A DNA stretch of 64,000 nucleotides, taken from Pseudoflavonifractor intestinihominis (lineage in GTDB: Bacteria; Bacillota; Clostridia; Oscillospirales; Oscillospiraceae). Location of the stretch: assembly GCF_040096055.1 (NCBI RefSeq), contig NZ_JBBMFK010000022.1:3964-67963 (forward strand). Reading direction: 5' to 3'. The notes beneath the pieces were generated by a model, which worked only from the letters and a program-made list of their open reading frames with translations, ran no database searches and was not told the origin of the DNA. Both the position numbers and the translations under genes were made by a program. Below, in pieces: positions 8,429 through 17,071 of the stretch (position 1 is its first letter; each line of letters opens with the position of its first letter).

Positions 8429-9049
8429 ATGACACTCTTTGAACTGGTAAAACAGAATATTTGTGTGCCGGATGCAGCGAAACACTATGGGCTGCAAGTC
8501 AACCGAAATGGGATGTGCAGTTGTCCGTTCCATGAGGACCAACACCCCAGCATGAAGCTGAACGAACGGTATTTTTACTGTTTCGGCTGCGGAGCCACCG
8601 GCGATGTGATTGACTTTGTGGCAAGGCTGTTTGGCCTGAACAGTTACGAAGCAGCGCAGAAACTGGCACAGGATTTCGGGATTGACCCGGACAAGCCCCC
8701 GGCGGCAATCGCCTTACCAAAACCGGAGCGTCCTCTGCTGAAAGCATACCGGCAGGAAGAAGTGCGCTGTCTGCGGGTGCTGTGTGATTATCTGCATCTT
8801 CTGGAAAGCTGGAAGGTGCAGTACGCACCCAAGACACCGGAAGATGTTCTGGATGACCGGTTTGTGGAAGCCTGCCAGATGCTGGACTATGTGGAGTATC
8901 TGGCGGATTTGCTCATTGCCGCCGAACTGGAACAGCGGGTGAAAATCGTGGAAATGCTGAACAAGGATGACCTGATTGCCGGTTTGGAGGAACGGCTGGA
9001 CAGGCTGAAAAAGGAGGACGGTGCCTATGAAAAACAAAACGCAGCTTGA
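8429..9049 (+). CDS. CHC2 zinc-finger primase-type protein
   Basis: The 206-residue protein carries a DnaG-type CHC2 zinc finger in its first 65 residues (CSCPFHEDQHPSMKL, then YFYCFGCGATGDVIDFV). This is the DNA-binding finger of primases. No TOPRIM catalytic part follows; the rest is helical. It probably helps the downstream D5-type helicase protein to start replication of the mobilized strand. ATG follows GGAGGG. The gene overlaps the next by 23 bases. A second CHC2 protein, on the ICE, is at 50698-53646. Confidence 0.88.
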   Translation: MTLFELVKQNICVPDAAKHYGLQVNRNGMCSCPFHEDQHPSMKLNERYFYCFGCGATGDVIDFVARLFGLNSYEAAQKLAQDFGIDPDKPPAAIALPKPERPLLKAYRQEEVRCLRVLCDYLHLLESWKVQYAPKTPEDVLDDRFVEACQMLDYVEYLADLLIAAELEQRVKIVEMLNKDDLIAGLEERLDRLKKEDGAYEKQNAA

Positions 9050-10406
9050 CGGGATGCCCGTCTGGTTCGATGACAAAAGCATCAACGAAGCCCTGTTTTG
9101 TGAGGAGTTCTTGCAGACGCACAAGATCATCTTCACAAACGGGGCTTTTTTCACGCCCGAAGGCCGTGTGACAGACGAACTACCCCTGCGAGGAGAAATT
9201 TTTGAGGAGCTGAAATGCTGTGCGGTCAGCAACATTCCCCGCAAAATCAGCAACATTGTGGAGCTGATGAAACTGGCGGCGCTGGTAGAGGATTTTCCCC
9301 CGGAGCCGGATCGGATTCATCTTTCCAACGGCACGCTTTTTCTGGACGGAACTTTTGCGAAAGGAAAGCCGAAAATCGTCCGCAACCGTTTCCCCGTGTC
9401 CTACAAGCCCAACGCCCCAAAACCTGTTCTCTGGCTGCAATTTCTGGATGGTCTGCTCTACCCGGAGGACATCCCCACCTTGCAGGAATATATCGGCTAC
9501 TGCCTTATTCCCAGCAACAAGGGGCAGCGGATGATGGTCATTAAGGGCAGCGGTGGCGAAGGAAAGTCGCAGATCGGCGCTGTGCTGGGAACTTTGTTCG
9601 GTTCCAACATGAAGGATGGCAGCATCGGGAAAATATCCGAGAACCGGTTTGCCCGTGCCGATTTGGAACATATCCTCCTGTGCGTGGATGACGATATGCG
9701 AATGGAGGCCCTGCGCCAGACCAACTATGTGAAATCCATCGTCACTGCCCAGGGCAAGATGGATTTGGAGCGCAAGGGCAAGCAGAGCTATCAGGGATGG
9801 ATGTGCGCCCGGCTGCTGGCCTTCTCCAACGGAGATTTGCAGGCGCTGTTTGACCGGAGCGACGGATTTTATCGCCGCCAGCTGGTGCTGACCACGAAAG
9901 AAAAACCGGCTGGCCGTGTGGATGATCCTGACCTTGCCGAGAAGATGAAAGCCGAGGTGGAGGGTATTCTGCTGTGGGCTTTTGAGGGATTGCAGCGGCT
10001 GGCCGCAAACAACTTCAAGTTCACCGAGAGCCAGCGCACCAAAAACAACCGGGAAGCAGTCAAACGGGACAACAACAATGTCTATGATTTTCTGGATTCT
10101 GACGGGTATGTTCGCCTGAAAGCCGATCTATCTGCCAGCTCCAAAGAACTGTACGAGGCATACCAGATTTACTGCACCGAAAACAACCTGCCTGCCCTGA
10201 AGCCACGCAGCTTCAGCGAAGCCCTGATCGCCTGCCAGAGCCGCTACAATCTGGAATACTGCAACAATGTGACCAACGCAGCCGGACGGCGGGTGCGTGG
10301 ATTTCTGGGGATTGAGGTACTGGTGAGAAATCATATATCAGTGTTTTCCGGTGATTCGATGCGTACGTACGTACCGGAAGATGTGCCGGAGGAATGGCGG
10401 CGCTGA
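9027..10406 (+). CDS. D5/P4-type primase-helicase (SF3 ATPase)
   Basis: The start is ATG 9027 (M-K-N-K-T-Q-L), preceded by AAGGAGG inside the end of the upstream gene. The 459-residue protein has an SF3 helicase core: Walker A GSGGEGKSQIG (about 170-180), Walker B HILLCVDDDMRME (about 212-224), then a sensor region with LLAFSNGD. The family (phage P4 alpha/D5 N-like, DUF5906-like) unwinds plasmid or phage origins. With the CHC2 protein it suggests that the element replicates autonomously after excision. The C-terminal codons run into the 14-bp inverted repeat at 10361. Confidence 0.88.
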   Translation: MKNKTQLDGMPVWFDDKSINEALFCEEFLQTHKIIFTNGAFFTPEGRVTDELPLRGEIFEELKCCAVSNIPRKISNIVELMKLAALVEDFPPEPDRIHLSNGTLFLDGTFAKGKPKIVRNRFPVSYKPNAPKPVLWLQFLDGLLYPEDIPTLQEYIGYCLIPSNKGQRMMVIKGSGGEGKSQIGAVLGTLFGSNMKDGSIGKISENRFARADLEHILLCVDDDMRMEALRQTNYVKSIVTAQGKMDLERKGKQSYQGWMCARLLAFSNGDLQALFDRSDGFYRRQLVLTTKEKPAGRVDDPDLAEKMKAEVEGILLWAFEGLQRLAANNFKFTESQRTKNNREAVKRDNNNVYDFLDSDGYVRLKADLSASSKELYEAYQIYCTENNLPALKPRSFSEALIACQSRYNLEYCNNVTNAAGRRVRGFLGIEVLVRNHISVFSGDSMRTYVPEDVPEEWRR

Positions 10407-10425
10407 TCCATGTACGTACGTACGC
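10361..10425. repeat. GTAC-rich 14-bp inverted repeat
   Basis: GCGTACGTACGTAC at 10361-10374 and its exact reverse complement GTACGTACGTACGC at 10412-10425 flank the last codons and stop of the helicase gene. Each arm is itself palindromic around GTACGTAC. The position right behind replication genes suggests an origin or a binding site for the element's own initiator. Confidence 0.8.
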
Positions 10426-10795
10426 TTTGATTGACCGTTGTTCTCCCTTTTATAGCAATTCAGCGGCTATGTCAGTCAGAATCACCGGTCAAATCCCATG
10501 TTAAATCAAGGCAAGTGGAAATCGAAAAGTATTTGCCTATTGGAAGAAATCATTTTGCGAAACCGTGCTTCTCGCCCCGGTGAACCGGGTGCATGGAATC
10601 ATGGGGAAATGCACGGTTTCAAGCCAAGTCACACGTAACGGAAAAGTCGGAAGGTGCGGCTTATGGGCAGGACATCACACCGGCAATTCTGAACGGATTT
10701 GGTGACAAGGAGATTTTTCACCACACAGCGAAGCGGTTATGCCAGAAGGCGTGCCGACTTCGCTTTTTTATCAAGAAAATTTAGGAGGATTTTTG
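10407..10795. other. noncoding region, candidate origin (oriV or oriT) of the IME
   Basis: This is 389 bases without a credible gene. Besides the right GTAC arm it has GAAACCGTGC (10559-10568) and its exact inverse GCACGGTTTC (10611-10620) around a short inner CCCGGTGAACCGGG hairpin. It lies between replication and mobilization genes, where an origin is expected. The function is inferred from position and repeats only. Confidence 0.5.
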
Positions 10796-11008
10796 ATGAT
10801 GACGGTACGCAATGAGATTAAGGCACAGATCGTCCGGGCGGGATACACCATGCAGGAGGTAGTTGACCGGCTCCATGAGGAATACGACTGGTCGGACAGC
10901 GTTTCCAACCTGTCGGCCAAGCTCCAGCGGGAATCCATCCGCTACAAGGAGGTTGTGGAACTGGCCGATGTGCTGGGCTATGACCTGATCTGGCAGAAAC
11001 GGAGGTAA
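10796..11008 (+). CDS. small helix-turn-helix protein (DUF6471-like)
   Basis: A 70-residue protein starting at ATG 10796, seven bases after AGGAGG. It reads as a compact all-helical fold: NEIKAQIVRAGYTMQEVVDRL, SVSNLSAKLQRESI, EVVELADVLGYDLIW. This matches the DUF6471-like small DNA-binding proteins found before mobilization genes. It probably binds the nearby repeats or controls the mob operon. The next gene follows four bases later. Confidence 0.75.
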   Translation: MMTVRNEIKAQIVRAGYTMQEVVDRLHEEYDWSDSVSNLSAKLQRESIRYKEVVELADVLGYDLIWQKRR

Positions 11009-11012
11009 TCCC

Positions 11013-11219
11013 ATGACAAGTGAAGAAAAGAAACTGTTGCAGGCAAAGCACCGCTTGGAGGAAGCCCAGGCACGGGACCGGGTGAAGGAGCGAAAAGCCC
11101 GGACAAGACGGCTCATTCAGGAGGGCGCTGTACTGGAAAAAGTACTGCCGGAAGTACAGGCGGTAGGGCTTGATAATCTGGAAGAGTACCTGCGGCGAAA
11201 GCTGGCAGGACACGATTGA
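11013..11219 (+). CDS. DUF3847 family protein
   Basis: This 68-residue, highly charged protein (KLLQAKHRLEEAQARDRVKE, KARTRRLIQEGAVLE) is mostly one helix or coiled coil and ends with NLEEYLRRKL. DUF3847 genes commonly precede MobA/MobL relaxases in clostridial mobile elements, and the protein is a likely relaxosome accessory. The start follows GGAGGTAATCCC. A terminator follows directly. Confidence 0.82.
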   Translation: MTSEEKKLLQAKHRLEEAQARDRVKERKARTRRLIQEGAVLEKVLPEVQAVGLDNLEEYLRRKLAGHD

Positions 11220-11230
11220 AAACTGCTGGG

Positions 11231-11265
11231 AGGTCTCCGGGAAACCGGGGACCTTCCTCTTTTTT
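11231..11265 (+). terminator. intrinsic terminator after DUF3847
   Basis: AGGTCTCCGG (11231-11240) pairs with CCGGGGACCT (11245-11254) with one G-U pair and a GAAA loop, then a T-rich tract. It implies that the relaxase gene has its own promoter or depends on readthrough. Confidence 0.82.
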
Positions 11266-11286
11266 ATCCCGAAGGGCGCACTTACT

Positions 11287-11625
11287 CACCACCTGCTAAA
11301 GCAGGCGGTGGTAGCCCTCCCGTTGGTCGGGCACGTGCGCTCTCCGAGGGGGATTGCGGCTCCTGCGGGAGCCGCTGGACAAGGCTGCATTTCTGCCAAA
11401 CTGCCAGCCTTGCCCATGCAGTCGACGCAGGGGTTTCCGTTTTGGAAGCCCCTGTTCATGGGGTGGTATATTGCCACCCCATCCCGCCGTCTGCCTGTGT
11501 CAACCTGCCACCGGCAGCTTGACACAGATACAGGGGTGGAACGAATCGTTCCGCCCCTGCTGGTGGTGCGTCGTATTTCACGACGCACTGAGCGAAAACA
11601 AGGGTGCCCTGTTTCGGGGCACCCC
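11287..11625 (+). other. array of consecutive hairpins before the relaxase gene
   Basis: Eight short palindromes follow one another. 11287-11310 (one mismatch); 11356-11375 (8 bp); 11380-11412 (8 bp); 11428-11454 (11 bp, one G-U); 11458-11482 (9 bp); 11495-11527 (14 bp, one mismatch); 11531-11559 (14 bp arms, one G-U); 11566-11588 (9 bp); 11602-11624 (8 bp) adds a ninth close to the relaxase. No open frame here looks real, and the arms differ in sequence, so this is a structured DNA or RNA element rather than a repeat array. It may be an oriT, or a structured leader of the relaxase mRNA. Confidence 0.75.
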
Positions 11626-11648
11626 TTTCAGAAAGGACAAGGTGATTT

Positions 11649-13355
11649 ATGGCGATTTATCATTTGGAGGCCAAGATGGTCAGCCGTGGAGCCGGGCGCT
11701 CCGCTGTGGCTGCTGCGGCCTATCTGAGCTGTTCCCGGATGCTCAACGAGTATGACGGGGTGCAGCACGACTACACCCGCAAACAGGGCCTTGGGTGGCG
11801 GCAGGTTTTTCTGCCAGCCACGGCCCCCGCAGAGTGGCAGGATCGGGAAACCCTGTGGAACGCCGTGGAGGAAACCGAAACAGCAAAGGACAGTCGCCTC
11901 GCCCGTGAATTTGTGGCGGCGCTGCCCATAGAACTGAGCCGGGAGGAACAAATCCAGCTCCTGCAAGATTTCATCAAGGAGCAATTTGTGGCAGACGGAA
12001 TGTGCGCCGATGCTGCCATCCATGACCCGTATCCTCCCGGACACAATCCCCATGCCCATATCCTGCTGACGGTGCGCCCGCTGGATGAAAAGGGAAAATG
12101 GCAGTACAAGACTGAGAAAGAATATCTCTGTGTCAAAGACGGCGAGGAACGGGGCTTTACCGCCGCTGAGTTCAAACAGGCGCAGGCCGACGGCTGGGAA
12201 AAACAGTACCAGTACAAAGTGGGCAAAAAGAAGGTGTATATGGCCCCGTCCGCAGCGCAGGCGCAGGATTATGAACGGGTATCCAAGTATCCCAAAAGTA
12301 CCAAATATGGCAGACAGAATCCCATCACGGAACGCTGGAACAGCGATGAGCAACTTGTTCTGTGGCGGGCTGCATGGGCAGATGTGGCAAACCGCCATCT
12401 GGAGCGCACCGGACATGAGGAACGCATCGACCACCGCAGCCATGCCGAGCGTGGTCTGCTGGAGCGGCCCACGGTCCATGAGGGTGTGGTTGCCAGAGCC
12501 ATGAAAAAAAAGGGTATCATCTCTGACCGGTGCGAGCTGAACCGGCAGATCAAGACCGACAATGCCCTGCTCCGGGAGCTGAGGGGACAGGTCAAAAAGC
12601 TGGCCCAGGCAGTCAAAAATACCCTCCCGGCACTTGCCGAGGCCATGGAGAATCTGCGTAAAAATCTGCTGCTGTTCTGCTATCAGCTGGGGTATCTCCG
12701 CAAGGGCAAGGAACGCCTGAACACTTCGCTGAATACGCTGCGCCCTGCCCTCACACAGTACAATCAGCTGGCAAAGGACATCCGAGATAAGACGAAGGAG
12801 CGCCGCAGCCTGCTTACCGAGAAAAAGGCGCTCTCTGCTGTCCATGTATTCCGACACCGGGAGCTGGCCGCAAAAATTGCGGCACTGACAGAGGATTTGG
12901 AAGAATTGCGTTCTGAGAAAAATCTGCTTCTGGCGTCGCTGGCATATACCGAGGAAGATGCCGCCGATAAATTTCCTAAAGACATCGCTGCCATGGAGCA
13001 GAGCCTGAAACGGCTGGAAGAACAGGAACAGAAATATTCCGCCGAGTTGGACGCTGCCCTGAACGAGTATGCCGGGCTTCGGGAGCAGGCCCAGGGCTTC
13101 GACCCAGTGCAGCTGTATGAAGCAAGACAGGCCATCCGCCCCGGCAAAGAACAGGAAGCGGAGAACCAGGCACAGCAGGTTTACGTTGAGAAGTACAGCC
13201 CACTTCTGATGTTTGACAGTAAAAAGGCGGTGTCCCGGATGCTGGACGAGGATGCAGAGCGGCTGGCCGTGCGGAGAATGGTGCGCCAGACGCAGAAGGA
13301 GCAGCAGATTTCCAACAAGGGAAAGCGCAAGAATCAAGGACGCGATGTGAGATAA
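11649..13355 (+). CDS. mobA: MobA/MobL family relaxase
   Basis: This 568-residue MOBQ-type relaxase nicks oriT and leads the strand in mobilization. The N-terminus AIYHLEAKMVSRGAGRSAVAA is typical, with the Tyr in AAYLSCSR as probable nucleophile and the metal-binding histidines in HNPHAHILL (about residues 133-141). The C-terminal half is a long coiled coil (about 300-500) with a basic end. The ATG follows GAAAGGACAAGG. No coupling protein or VirB genes accompany it, so transfer would need a helper such as the ICE at 37-64 kb. It converges with the Res gene, with only 19 bases between the stops. Confidence 0.93.
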   Translation: MAIYHLEAKMVSRGAGRSAVAAAAYLSCSRMLNEYDGVQHDYTRKQGLGWRQVFLPATAPAEWQDRETLWNAVEETETAKDSRLAREFVAALPIELSREEQIQLLQDFIKEQFVADGMCADAAIHDPYPPGHNPHAHILLTVRPLDEKGKWQYKTEKEYLCVKDGEERGFTAAEFKQAQADGWEKQYQYKVGKKKVYMAPSAAQAQDYERVSKYPKSTKYGRQNPITERWNSDEQLVLWRAAWADVANRHLERTGHEERIDHRSHAERGLLERPTVHEGVVARAMKKKGIISDRCELNRQIKTDNALLRELRGQVKKLAQAVKNTLPALAEAMENLRKNLLLFCYQLGYLRKGKERLNTSLNTLRPALTQYNQLAKDIRDKTKERRSLLTEKKALSAVHVFRHRELAAKIAALTEDLEELRSEKNLLLASLAYTEEDAADKFPKDIAAMEQSLKRLEEQEQKYSAELDAALNEYAGLREQAQGFDPVQLYEARQAIRPGKEQEAENQAQQVYVEKYSPLLMFDSKKAVSRMLDEDAERLAVRRMVRQTQKEQQISNKGKRKNQGRDVR

Positions 13356-13374
13356 AAAGCTCTTTCTATCTCTG

Positions 13375-16300
13375 TCAAATGCGCTTGCGCAGCTCCGTCC
13401 AACTGGTTGCAGTCTCCAGCTCCACACCTGCATCCAGTGCTTTGAAATGCTCCTTGCCGCAGTGGATTTTTAGCTGCTCACTGGTTTTCAGGTGCATAAA
13501 GCTGGTGTCACCCTTGGTTTCCAGGACGAAGTACAGCTTTTCCTCACCATTCTTATTCAGATACACAGCCCAGTCGGGGTTGTACGTGCCAATGGGGGTT
13601 TCAATTTTGAAGCGGCTGGGAATCTTGAAGAACATCTTCACATCCGGGTCGTTGTCCAGGGCCACCGCCACCGGCTTCTCTACCGTGGAGCTGTCGTAAA
13701 CCACATAGTCATAGACGCTGTGTTCCACCTTTACGGCGTTTCGATCCAGGTTAGCAAGCAACTCCGTGGTGTCGAAGATTTCCTGCACATAATATTCCTG
13801 GCCATCCAGCTTCACATAACGGATACCGTCGATAGCCAAGGCGTGGCGGTGGCTGCGGATTAGCTCTACGGCTTGCTCCAGAAATGCCTCCGGATTGTTG
13901 AGAAAATCGCCACACCGTCCGCTCTCTACCAGAATCCGATTGACGGTAGCCGGGGTCAACAGCGTTTCATCGCTGATGGCGGTGATGATGTCCGGCAGGG
14001 CCTGATAATCGTTGGCAATCTCCATCGTCCGCATTTCCCGTTCCATGTGGCTGATCCCGGACTGCTGGATGTGAATATCGGCAGTCTGGGACACCAGACG
14101 GGTTTTGGGGATATGGGGCATTTCCTGAAAGGCTTTGACGCAGTTCTTCACCAGCTGCTCTGTGTCAATGCTCACCCGGTAGGCGGTTTTCTGCTTGATC
14201 TTGCTCCACAGCTCCAGGAACTCCGGGGAGAGCATGACCTGTTTGTTGAGCCGTACCACCACATCACGGGAGGCATCCCGCACCGGGGGCTTCCGGTCGG
14301 CATTGGCGATAATCTGCTCAAAACGCTCTCTGGCAGCTTCATATTTTTTCGGCAGGTCAAGGGTTCCGTTCTTCAAAGCGTTCTTCATGGTATCCTTGAC
14401 CTTGCCGGTACTGGTGATATATCCCTTCTGCTCAAAATGCTCCAGCAGCTCCGTAGCTTCCTCGTGGGTGACGGTGTGTTCCTCCACGGTAGTGATTGTA
14501 CTGGTGATTCCAATAATTGCCTCCGCTGCCTGTTCTGCGGTCGCACCGTTTTTAATTTGGCGCATGACTTCTGTTACAGGGCTGGGCGGTTCGGTGATTT
14601 TCCCTGATTCCAATTCCGCTGTAATTTTTTCTTCCGCTGCCGTCATTTCGGGATCGGCCATCCATTGGTCAATGGAGCCGTCCTCCATCCAGGTTTTTAC
14701 CAACTCGTGGGCTTCTTCTCTGTCAATCGTATGCTCACGGGTAACTTCTTCCTGATAGGTCATCCCAGCAAACAAACTGAGCTGAAGCACACCAAACTTG
14801 ACGCCAGTTTCGTCCTCGATCTCTTTCTGGAGGGTGGAAGCAAACTCGGAAAAGCTCTCGTTGGCCATGACGTGAAGGACATTGATGTTCTTGTCCTCGA
14901 TGCGTTCACCGTCCTGGTTGACGCACAGACGCAGGCCACGGCCCACTTTCTGGCGGCAGGTAAAGGTGGACTTCTGCTCGATCAGGGTGCAGACCTGGAA
15001 CACGTTGGGGTTGTCCCAGCCCTCTCGCAGCGCCGAGTGGGAGAAAATGAACCGCAGCGGACACTCAAAGCTCAGCAGCCACTCCTTGTCCCGCATGATG
15101 GTGTTGTAGGTGTCATCGTCGGCCTGGGTGTCGCCCTTGGTGTCCTTTAGACGGCCCTTTTTGTCCTGGGAGAAGTAGCCGTTATGTACCTTACTCACAT
15201 CCGTGGTGAATCGCTCCTGAAGGACGGCATACTTGGGTTTTGCCATAAGCTCCTGGTAGCATTCCTCAAACATGGTGGCATAGATACCGGGTGTGCCGTC
15301 CTCATGGCGGTACTTGTCCACCTTGTCGATGAAGAACAGGGACAGCACCTTGATGCCCTTGTCCAGATACCGCAGCTCTTTGTCCAGGTGGGTTTCGATG
15401 GTGCGCCGGATCTGCGCCTTCTTGACGATGTTCTCGTCTACATCGCCAATGGCCTTGCCCAGCTTGACCTCTTGGGTGTTGCCGAACTCGATATGCTCAA
15501 AGTCGGGGGTACAGTCGATTCCGGCGACGGTGTAGCCTTCATACAGTTCCCGTTGACCGGAGAGCAGGAACAAATCGTCTCCCGGCTTGACGGTCATGGC
15601 CTTTCGGGTCACGGCTCCGGTCTTGCCCTTCACATCCAGTTCTACCCTGGCCTTAAAGCCCTTGTCGTTGCTGACAGAAAGCAGCCGCACATAGGCTTGG
15701 TTGAAGCCACCGGCAATCTGATTGGAGGACACGGCGATCTGCTTCACCAGCCCCATCTGGTAGGCATCCACCGGAGTCAGGCGGTAAAGCAGATTGATTT
15801 TTTCCCGGTGGGTAGCGGAGTACCGCAGCACACACAGGGGGTTCAACGTGGCAATGGCTTCCTTGGCCTTGGGGGTGTTGTCTACGCTCTGGGGTTCGTC
15901 GATGATGACGATGGGGTGGGTGTTCTGGATGAACCCCATGGCCGTTTCGCCGTTGAGCCGATCCTGGGCCTGGTTAATGATGTTATCCGCCTTCTTAAAA
16001 GCGTCGATGTTGATAATCATCACTTCAATGTTGGAGCTGGTGGCGAACTGGCGCACATCGGATAGTTTGGCAGAGTTGTAGATGAAGTACCGGCATGGCA
16101 CGTTATCATATTGCAGGCCAAAATGCTCCTTGGTGATTTCAAAGGACTTGTAGACACCCTCCCGGATAGCCACCGAAGGCACCACGATAACAAACTTGGT
16201 AAAGCCGTACTTGCGGTTCAGCTCAAAGATGGTCTTGGTGTAAACGTAGGTCTTGCCGGTGCCGGTTTCCATCTCGATACAGAACTGGCAGTCCACCGCC

Positions 16301-16530
16301 GAGGGGGTCAGGGGCAAGTTATTCCGCTTCTGGACAGTGTGCATATTGGCGGTCAGTGTTTCCTGGTCAATGTAGAGGGCGTTGCCCTGGCCCATCTCTG
16401 GAATCATGGAAGTTTGCCGCTCATCCACCACGGAGAAGGTGCTTTTGGTTTTCTCCTGGCCGGTAAACAAATCCACCACAGCGTTGACCGCCTGGGTTTG
16501 AAAGTCCTGGGACTTGAATTTTAGCTTCAT
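13375..16530 (-). CDS. res: type III restriction enzyme Res subunit
   Basis: A 1051-residue SF2 translocase-nuclease that cleaves unmethylated DNA together with Mod. Motifs: Walker A METGTGKT (about 87-94), Walker B VIIDEPQSVD (about 208-217), motif III YSATHR, motif VI QKVGRGLRL. The C-terminal PD-(D/E)xK nuclease is visible as NPDWAV...YFVLETKGD (about 980-1010). All key residues are present, so it should be active. It is the last gene of the five-gene operon, 16 bases after a small membrane protein gene that separates it from mod; in most type III systems mod and res are adjacent. Confidence 0.93.
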   Translation of the reverse strand: MKLKFKSQDFQTQAVNAVVDLFTGQEKTKSTFSVVDERQTSMIPEMGQGNALYIDQETLTANMHTVQKRNNLPLTPSAVDCQFCIEMETGTGKTYVYTKTIFELNRKYGFTKFVIVVPSVAIREGVYKSFEITKEHFGLQYDNVPCRYFIYNSAKLSDVRQFATSSNIEVMIINIDAFKKADNIINQAQDRLNGETAMGFIQNTHPIVIIDEPQSVDNTPKAKEAIATLNPLCVLRYSATHREKINLLYRLTPVDAYQMGLVKQIAVSSNQIAGGFNQAYVRLLSVSNDKGFKARVELDVKGKTGAVTRKAMTVKPGDDLFLLSGQRELYEGYTVAGIDCTPDFEHIEFGNTQEVKLGKAIGDVDENIVKKAQIRRTIETHLDKELRYLDKGIKVLSLFFIDKVDKYRHEDGTPGIYATMFEECYQELMAKPKYAVLQERFTTDVSKVHNGYFSQDKKGRLKDTKGDTQADDDTYNTIMRDKEWLLSFECPLRFIFSHSALREGWDNPNVFQVCTLIEQKSTFTCRQKVGRGLRLCVNQDGERIEDKNINVLHVMANESFSEFASTLQKEIEDETGVKFGVLQLSLFAGMTYQEEVTREHTIDREEAHELVKTWMEDGSIDQWMADPEMTAAEEKITAELESGKITEPPSPVTEVMRQIKNGATAEQAAEAIIGITSTITTVEEHTVTHEEATELLEHFEQKGYITSTGKVKDTMKNALKNGTLDLPKKYEAARERFEQIIANADRKPPVRDASRDVVVRLNKQVMLSPEFLELWSKIKQKTAYRVSIDTEQLVKNCVKAFQEMPHIPKTRLVSQTADIHIQQSGISHMEREMRTMEIANDYQALPDIITAISDETLLTPATVNRILVESGRCGDFLNNPEAFLEQAVELIRSHRHALAIDGIRYVKLDGQEYYVQEIFDTTELLANLDRNAVKVEHSVYDYVVYDSSTVEKPVAVALDNDPDVKMFFKIPSRFKIETPIGTYNPDWAVYLNKNGEEKLYFVLETKGDTSFMHLKTSEQLKIHCGKEHFKALDAGVELETATSWTELRKRI

Positions 16531-16546
16531 TTCACTTTATTTCTCC

Positions 16547-17065
16547 TCAGTCTAAATCTGAGTCTGAGTCCTTACCAACTAGAGGGTTAGTATGTTTCTC
16601 GGCTTTTACATAGATTTCTATCAATTCTTGTTCTTCAATCAACCCTCTGCTAAATTTTATGAGCCCTTGTTCTAATTGTGTCGCACCCATATAGAAACCG
16701 TCTGCATGTAACTTGGGTTTAATTTTTGAAGTTATCGTTGGGAATAGTGCAGAGATAACAGCATAGATAGTTAATAAAATCGTGCTGCTATCAGGTGCCT
16801 CGTTAATAATCACATCTGCTGAAAAGTAAATCGTAGCTATGGATGTGTATAGCGGGACTAATAACAAAGCGTATTGAATGATTGTCCATAAAGAGAAGGA
16901 AGAATACCAGATTAAATATCTATTAACAATAATAGGAGAACAATTACCAAAATTCTCTGTTACAATTATCTTCCTTTGCCGTTTCATCAATATATAAAAG
17001 ATGGATAGAGCTAAGATAATTAAACCCAGAATCGCAATAGTTGAAATAATTACAACATGTTCCAT
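16547..17065 (-). CDS. small multi-pass membrane protein in the Mod/Res operon
   Basis: The 172-residue protein has an N-terminal membrane helix (VVIISTIAILGLIILALSIFYI), two or three further hydrophobic stretches (about 45-85 and 95-115) and an acidic cytoplasmic tail (FSRGLIEEQELIEIYVKAEK). No family recognised, although the arrangement recalls SLATT-like effectors. The DNA is much richer in A+T than res and the conserved parts of mod. It starts six bases after the mod stop and ends 16 bases before res, so it is cotranscribed and probably part of the system. Confidence 0.72.
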   Translation of the reverse strand: MEHVVIISTIAILGLIILALSIFYILMKRQRKIIVTENFGNCSPIIVNRYLIWYSSFSLWTIIQYALLLVPLYTSIATIYFSADVIINEAPDSSTILLTIYAVISALFPTITSKIKPKLHADGFYMGATQLEQGLIKFSRGLIEEQELIEIYVKAEKHTNPLVGKDSDSDLD

Positions 17066-17071
17066 AGATTC

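Noticed and set aside
11287..11625. CRISPR array
   Set aside because: The units are hairpins of different sequence; no constant repeat or regular spacer exists, and no cas genes are present.
11170..11755. Open frames across the hairpin array (11170-11727, 11354-11755 plus; 11286-11588 minus)
   Set aside because: Their residues follow the palindromes, they lack starts with SD, and they overlap the relaxase start or the DUF3847 end.
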